From the NCBI GenBank assembly GCA_947629775.1, contig CANRFA010000014.1, positions 1 through 36,798 on the forward strand: DNA of 36,798 nucleotides, written 5' to 3'. Of this stretch, positions 32,437 through 36,798 are shown piece by piece. The notes beneath the pieces were generated by a model that worked only from the letters and a program-made list of their open reading frames with translations, was not told where the DNA came from and did no database searches. Every line of letters begins with the position of its first letter. The stretch's first letter is position 1. A program made the position numbers and the translations under genes. This DNA comes from an uncultured Oscillospiraceae bacterium (GTDB taxonomy: Bacteria; Bacillota; Clostridia; Oscillospirales; Oscillospiraceae).

Positions 32437-32485
32437 GACGGAATTCCGTCTTTTTTACAGGGGAGCGCCCTCGGGCGCTCCCCTG
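32437..32485 (+). terminator. double terminator after fba
   Basis: A 5-bp stem around AATT (32437-32450) is followed by TTTTTT. A perfect 13-bp stem with arms at 32458-32470 and 32473-32485 comes directly after it; the second lacks a clean U run beyond ATTTT. Confidence 0.85.
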
Positions 32486-32876
32486 TGTGATTTTCTGCCG
32501 CGAACGGCCGGAACGGGGACATCGGAGGCGGAGAGAGCGCGGAAATCGGGGGCGTGCCGAGAGCCATATCCGGCATGAGGCTGCCGCGGAGCGATTCCTC
32601 CGTCCGGGCCCGTCCGAGCCCGCCCAGGCGGGGAGAAGCGGGAGCAGCCGCGGAAAGATCCCGGGAAGGACCTCACGATCCTGACCCGGACGCGCCTGCG
32701 GTCGGAACCGTACCCAAAGGCCTCCGTGTTCTCAGGTTCCCTGTCCACAGGGGAAAGTCACGGATGGAACGTATCGAACGGAGGAATTCGAAAAAGGGTA
32801 TCGGAGATGCCTGGATATGACAGAACAGAAGAAAGACGGAAATAAACTAAATGCATGGATAAAATAATAGAATTTA
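32486..32876. other. 390-base stretch without a recognisable gene
   Basis: The first 290 bases are GC-rich. Their open frames (32487-32684, 32554-32820) translate to Arg/Gly/Ser-rich sequence without ribosome sites or domains. The last about 100 bases turn AT-rich and may act as an upstream element for the following promoter. No RNA gene was recognised. Confidence 0.45.
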
Positions 32877-32889
32877 ACAGAAATTCTGT
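32877..32889. promoter_or_regulatory. operator-like palindrome upstream of the SLH carboxypeptidase promoter
   Basis: ACAGAA-A-TTCTGT is a perfect 6+6 inverted repeat ending one base before the -35 hexamer, a typical place for an activator or repressor site. Confidence 0.5.
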
Positions 32890-32890
32890 C

Positions 32891-32919
32891 TTGACAGATA
32901 CCTCCAGGTTCCTTATACT
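32891..32919 (+). promoter_or_regulatory. promoter of the SLH carboxypeptidase gene
   Basis: A perfect TTGACA (32891-32896), a 17-nt spacer and TATACT (32914-32919). The leader of about 90 bases before the ATG at 33015 shows no recognised riboswitch. Confidence 0.88.
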
Positions 32920-33014
32920 GAATGTGTCATGCGGAGGCGGCGGATGGCCCGCGGTGCGGGGAGGGGACCGGCCGCTGCGACCGGTGGCAAATTCAGAATG
33001 AGGGAGGTACGGTC

Positions 33015-35648
33015 ATGAAAACTGTACAGTCCACGTCCAGGAAACTGCTGAGCCTGCTCCTGAGCTTCGCCATGCTGGCCAGCCTGCTGGTCACCGGCGC
33101 TTCGGCGGCGGGGAAGGGCACGGAGCTCTCATACACCCTGCCGGAGGGGGTACCCGAGAACGCGGTCACCATCACGTTCTTCAAGGGCTACGACAGCGAG
33201 AACCCGGTGGAGACCAACGCGGACGGAAAGCCCGTGGTTACGGAAGCCGGCATCTACAACTACCTGGTGGATGGAGAGGGCTACTACAGCATCCGGCAGC
33301 TCTTCAACGTCACGGAGGACGACCTGAAGAAGGACGAGAAGACCATTTTCGCCAGCGCGGTGGCCCCCCTGGGCTTCCGGGAGGACGAGGAATTCTCGGA
33401 CGGCTATCAGCCCACCGTGCGCCCGGAGAAGGCTCCGGACACCTACAAGATGGATTCCCGGGACGCCACCCTGACGATCTACCCCGAGGAGGTCCAGAAG
33501 GAGCACTTCTCCGTCTCCGAGGAGATCTCCAGCCGCTATGAGAAGGCCGGCCTGCCCGCCTTCCAGCCGGACAAGGCAGCCCACGAGGTCACCTCCCAGG
33601 AGGAGATGATGAACTACATCGCGGCCAAGGACGCCGACGAGGACCCGAACAACATCATGCACGTGTTCTCCGCCGGCAAGACCCCCAACTACGGCTTTGA
33701 TCTGCCCCTGATCATCTTCTCCAAGGCGGACATCTCGGAGACCTCCCTGGAGGACGCCGCGAAGGACTTCTTGAAGGACTGCGAGGACAATCAGAAGGTA
33801 AACGTCTGGTATCAGTCCCAGATCCACCCCAACGAGCCCGCCTCCGGCGAGAATTCGCTGTTCATGATCGACCAGTTCCTGAACGATCCCGAGACCAACG
33901 CCCTGCTGGACCACCTGAACGTGGTGCTGGTGCCCCGGATCAATCCGGATGGCTCCTACCTCTTCAGCCGCACCACCTACGGCGGCTTCGATATGAACCG
34001 GGACCACATGTCCCTGAAGGCGGGCGAACTGGCCCAGCTGCACAGCGCTTTCCAGCTGTTCATGAGTGAAGTTGTTATGGATACCCACGAGTTCACGTTC
34101 TACGGCGTGACCGACGAGGATATCATGCGCAACGCGGACGACATTCAGACCACTCCGGCCACCAGCCTCAACGACGATCCGGAGGTCACCGCCATCGCGC
34201 TGGATATGGCGGGCACCACCCACCAGGCCCTGAAGGATGCGGGTCTGCGGGTCTATCACTATGGCACCACAACGACTAATCCCATCGGACGGGCCTATTT
34301 CGGTCTCTTCAACTGCCTGTCCTTCCTGATCGAAACCCGGGGGATCGGCGCCGGCAAGACCAACTTCGCCCGCCGGGTCTACTCCCAGGAGACCGCGGTG
34401 AAGAGTTACCTGAGCTACGCCGCCAATCCGGACAACATCGAAAAGATCAAGACCACCGTGGCGGAGGCCCGCCAGGAGGTCGTCGACAAGGGTCGGACCT
34501 ACGACGCGGACGACATTCTGGCGATCTACCAGACCAAGTCCGGGGAAACCCGCAGCCCCTATAAGGACGACCGCTATCAGATCAACCTCAAGACCAACGA
34601 GCTGATCAAATCCGCTGAGGACCAGACCGAGAACCTGGAGGACACCATCGCCCGGGGCCGTGTGCGTCCCACCGCCTATGTGATTCCCGCGGACCTGCCG
34701 GAGATCGAGAAGATCCTCTACATCCTGGACAACCAGGGCGCGGACTACTACAAGCTGGACGCCGGCTCCCACGCCACCCTGCAGCAGATCTACTGCGTAG
34801 GAAAGTTTGACGGCCTCACCGGCTACAACGCCGAGAATGAGAAGAACATCGTGGCGGACCTGCGGGATCCCGCCGAGGTGACCTTCGCCAACGGAGCTTA
34901 CGTGATCCCCATGGATCAGGTGGCGGGCAACGTGATCGCCATGCTGATGGAGCCGGATGTCACCAACTCTCTGGGCTACGACGGCACCCTCTTCCAGTAC
35001 GGCGTCGTCAGCTATGACGAGCAGAACAACTTCCCCATCTACCACTACACCGGCAACGATCCTCGGACCACGCTGGTCAGCAACGGCAGCGGGACGGCTG
35101 TCACCTTCCCGGATGTGGATCCGGAGGCCTGGTATGCGAAGGCCGTGGAGTGGGCCGTGCAGAACAAGGTCATGCAGGGCACCGACAAGGGCTTTGAGCC
35201 CTCCACCGGCGCCAGCCGGGCCATGGTTGCCACCATGCTCTTCCGTCTGGAGGGCGACGGCTCCAGCGCGGGCGTCCATGCCTTTACGGACGTGCCCAGC
35301 GGTCAGTGGTATTCGGATGCTGTGGGCTGGGCCAGCGCCAATGGCATCGTAAAGGGCACCACGGAGACCACCTTCTCCCCGGACGACCTCATTACCCGGG
35401 AGCAGATGGCTACCATCCTCTGCCGGTACGCGGAGTACAAGGGCTATGATGTCACCGCCAAAGCGGACCTGAGCGCCTTCACGGACGCCGGATCCATCGG
35501 CGACTGGGCGACGGCCGCCATGCAGTGGGCCAACGGCGTGGGCCTCATCGAGGGCACCACCGCCACCACCCTGAGTCCCAAGGGAACCGCGGACCGGGCG
35601 CAGATCGCCACCCTCTTCATGCGCTTCAGTCAGAGCGTGGCAAAGTAA
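33015..35648 (+). CDS. exported M14-type zinc carboxypeptidase with three SLH repeats
   Basis: This 877-residue surface enzyme has a signal peptide (residues 1 to about 31, ending ASA-A). An unrecognised N-terminal region covers about 35-250. The M14 metallocarboxypeptidase domain has zinc ligands His271 and Glu274 in HPNE, the third ligand His358 in MDTHEF, NPDG and NRDH substrate segments and the probable catalytic Glu440 in LIETRG. A middle region covers about 470-690. Three S-layer homology repeats (about 698-748, 757-812 and 822-872) should tether it non-covalently to cell-wall polymers. The start has AGGGAGG seven bases upstream. It is likely to trim peptides or peptidoglycan stems outside the cell, supplying amino acids; the substrate is inferred only. 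Confidence 0.9.
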   Translation: MKTVQSTSRKLLSLLLSFAMLASLLVTGASAAGKGTELSYTLPEGVPENAVTITFFKGYDSENPVETNADGKPVVTEAGIYNYLVDGEGYYSIRQLFNVTEDDLKKDEKTIFASAVAPLGFREDEEFSDGYQPTVRPEKAPDTYKMDSRDATLTIYPEEVQKEHFSVSEEISSRYEKAGLPAFQPDKAAHEVTSQEEMMNYIAAKDADEDPNNIMHVFSAGKTPNYGFDLPLIIFSKADISETSLEDAAKDFLKDCEDNQKVNVWYQSQIHPNEPASGENSLFMIDQFLNDPETNALLDHLNVVLVPRINPDGSYLFSRTTYGGFDMNRDHMSLKAGELAQLHSAFQLFMSEVVMDTHEFTFYGVTDEDIMRNADDIQTTPATSLNDDPEVTAIALDMAGTTHQALKDAGLRVYHYGTTTTNPIGRAYFGLFNCLSFLIETRGIGAGKTNFARRVYSQETAVKSYLSYAANPDNIEKIKTTVAEARQEVVDKGRTYDADDILAIYQTKSGETRSPYKDDRYQINLKTNELIKSAEDQTENLEDTIARGRVRPTAYVIPADLPEIEKILYILDNQGADYYKLDAGSHATLQQIYCVGKFDGLTGYNAENEKNIVADLRDPAEVTFANGAYVIPMDQVAGNVIAMLMEPDVTNSLGYDGTLFQYGVVSYDEQNNFPIYHYTGNDPRTTLVSNGSGTAVTFPDVDPEAWYAKAVEWAVQNKVMQGTDKGFEPSTGASRAMVATMLFRLEGDGSSAGVHAFTDVPSGQWYSDAVGWASANGIVKGTTETTFSPDDLITREQMATILCRYAEYKGYDVTAKADLSAFTDAGSIGDWATAAMQWANGVGLIEGTTATTLSPKGTADRAQIATLFMRFSQSVAK

Positions 35649-35666
35649 TCTTTTTAAGCAGCTTCA

Positions 35667-35697
35667 AAGGGCGGAGCCTCGGCTCCGCCCTTATCCT
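35667..35697 (+). terminator. terminator of the SLH carboxypeptidase gene
   Basis: A perfect 12-bp stem (35667-35678 with 35681-35692) is followed by a pyrimidine-rich tail. Confidence 0.8.
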
Positions 35698-35774
35698 TCC
35701 CGGGGAGGTTCTGCTGACGCGGACACGAAAGGAAGGCGAAGGGCATAGGCTGAGGACGGAAAGGAGCGAGCGCC

Positions 35775-36323
35775 TTGCCGGACATCATCCCCTATGACCG
35801 GGCCGCGGCGGTGGCCTATGCCCACCGCTGGGCTTATGGCCGCAACCCGGATTTCTACGACTTTGAATCTCTGGGCGGAGACTGTACGAACTTCGCCTCC
35901 CAGTGCCTCTACGCCGGCACCGGCATCATGAACTTCACGCCGGATTTCGGGTGGTACTACCTGAGCGGCAGCGACAAGGCCCCCGCCTGGAGCGGGGTGC
36001 CATACTTTTTTAACTTTCTCACCCGGGGCGAGCCCACGCCGGGCCCCTTCGGGGTGGAGGTCTCCTCCAACCTGGAACTTCTGCGCCCCGGAGACTTTGT
36101 GCAGCTGCGGTTTTCCCCGGACCGCTTCGGCCATACCCCCGTGATCGTGGAGATCGCCGGACCGCCCACCCTGCGCAACATCCTGGTGGCGGCCCATACG
36201 GACAACGCGGACTACCGTCCCCTGAGTTCCTACTGGTTTCAGGGGATCCGCTTTCTCCATATCCTCGGGGCCTATGCGGGAGGGGAGGAGACCCAGCCGG
36301 TGGCGCCTCCTGTCTTTGGCTGA
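35775..36323 (+). CDS. amidase-domain protein (Amidase_6 type)
   Basis: This 182-residue protein matches the small 'putative amidase domain' family. YDRAAAVAYAHRWA opens the domain, GGDCTNFASQCLYAG (about residues 34-48) carries the probable catalytic Cys37, and GHTPVIVEI (about 119-127) and AAHTDN (about 139-144) provide candidate His residues. NlpC/P60-like Cys-His chemistry on cell-wall peptides is the usual inference. No signal peptide is visible, unlike many wall-acting relatives. The start is a TTG at 35775, eight bases after AAGGAG. An upstream terminator separates it from the SLH gene. Confidence 0.85.
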   Translation: MPDIIPYDRAAAVAYAHRWAYGRNPDFYDFESLGGDCTNFASQCLYAGTGIMNFTPDFGWYYLSGSDKAPAWSGVPYFFNFLTRGEPTPGPFGVEVSSNLELLRPGDFVQLRFSPDRFGHTPVIVEIAGPPTLRNILVAAHTDNADYRPLSSYWFQGIRFLHILGAYAGGEETQPVAPPVFG

Positions 36324-36390
36324 AATCAGACGGGCGAAAGAAACCGATTGCAGAGCATACTGCCTGGAGCCGGATCAGGCCGGAGACGGC

Positions 36391-36440
36391 AAAAGCAGGA
36401 CGGGAACTCCGGAGAGTCCGGAGACCGTCCTGCTTCTCAT
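36391..36440. terminator. bidirectional terminator between convergent genes
   Basis: An 11-bp stem (36393-36403 with 36425-36435) encloses an inner 7-bp stem of CTCCGGA and TCCGGAG. TTCTCAT follows on the plus strand and TTTT on the minus strand. It serves the amidase gene and the minus-strand gene at the edge. Confidence 0.8.
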
Positions 36441-36457
36441 ACGAGGAAGGGAAAGGA

Positions 36458-36796
36458 TCATGGGGTGGCGTGCTCCCGCTCTTTCCAGGCCTGGACAATG
36501 GCCCGCGCCATCTCCAGAATCCGCAGCCCGGGGGAGGGGGCCATCACGATGCCGGAGGTGGAGCCGGTGCCGTCGGCGCCCAGGCGGATCACGTTGGCGC
36601 AGTCCTCCGGGGTGGTGATGCCGGAGGCGATCATCACCTGCACCTGGGGCGCCACCGCCCGGATGGCCCGAAGGGTCTCCACCGTGTAGGCGTCGTCCGC
36701 GGGCCGACCCGTCCCAATCAGCCTGAACTCCCGGCATTTTTTAGGGCTACATCGCCTGAAAGGCCGGATTTGTTGTGCAAATCTACGAAAATGATT
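36458..36796 (-). CDS. triosephosphate-isomerase-like TIM-barrel protein, C-terminal part
   Basis: The frame is open to the window edge, so the gene is partial. From about 36721 downward it reads LIGTGRPADDAYTVETLRAI, then IASGITTPEDCANVIRLGAD and GTGSTSGIVMAPSPG. This resembles the last third of archaeal-type triosephosphate isomerases and their clostridial homologues (ELIGTG; AGI...GED; SGV.KA). Deoxyribose-phosphate aldolase is a more distant alternative. Upstream of about 36735 the sequence becomes AT-rich and the translated residues no longer look like this family, so the gene may be truncated, rearranged or joined to foreign DNA. Confidence 0.55.
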   Translation of the reverse strand, partial: NHFRRFAQQIRPFRRCSPKKCREFRLIGTGRPADDAYTVETLRAIRAVAPQVQVMIASGITTPEDCANVIRLGADGTGSTSGIVMAPSPGLRILEMARAIVQAWKEREHATP

Positions 36797-36798
36797 AA

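Noticed and set aside
32487-32820. Small plus-strand frames between fba and the SLH carboxypeptidase gene
   Set aside because: No start signals and a low-complexity Arg/Ser/Gly translation; the gap is better explained as regulatory or spacer DNA.

Overview
The window is high-GC DNA from an endospore-forming, amino-acid-fermenting Firmicute. It is probably a gut Oscillospiraceae-type organism; this is inferred from a complete spoIIIA operon, a hydroxyglutarate-pathway glutamate fermentation cluster, a PPi-type phosphofructokinase and an SLH-anchored surface enzyme. No tRNA, rRNA, CRISPR array or complete insertion sequence was seen.

Layout. Positions 111-5014 (+) hold spoIIIAA-AH, eight tightly packed genes behind a sigma-E-like promoter and closed by an intrinsic terminator. 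Positions 5335-7459 (-) hold an ECF-type sigma factor overlapping a polytopic membrane protein, a likely sigma/anti-sigma pair. Positions 7991-8995 (-) hold a short-chain dehydrogenase continuous in frame with a transposase-like N-terminal fragment. Positions 9382-19161 (-) hold the catabolic core in two units. The first is gctA-gctB-gcdA-hgdC-hgdA-hgdB, from a promoter facing a divergent AraC-type regulator. The second is gcdC-gcdD-gcdB, behind its own near-perfect sigma-A promoter. Together they convert 2-hydroxyglutarate to crotonyl-CoA: CoA transfer, radical dehydration by HgdAB activated by HgdC, then biotin-dependent Na+-pumping decarboxylation by Gcd. The 2-hydroxyglutarate dehydrogenase is not in the window.

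Positions 19382-25768 (+) hold the AraC regulator, an M19 dipeptidase, leuC-leuD-leuB and a class I aminotransferase. Positions 25917-26962 carry a tandem pair of SleB-like cell-wall hydrolase genes, the first broken by a 2-nt deletion. Then follow purB and an AI-2E-family membrane protein (+), and a divergent glycolytic pair: pfp (-) and fba (+) with overlapping promoters. The right end carries an exported M14 carboxypeptidase with three SLH repeats, a small amidase-domain protein and, at the edge, the C-terminal part of a triosephosphate-isomerase-like protein (-).

The most unusual points are these: the Na+-pump delta subunit carries its own biotinyl domain, nearly duplicate to that of the separate carrier; GctA has an alanine-rich insertion; a transposase-like module is joined to the SDR; the sleB-like copy is decayed; the pfp and fba promoters interlock; and sequence character changes abruptly at the right edge. 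No wholly new system could be demonstrated; the central cluster is a known pathway with unusual architecture.
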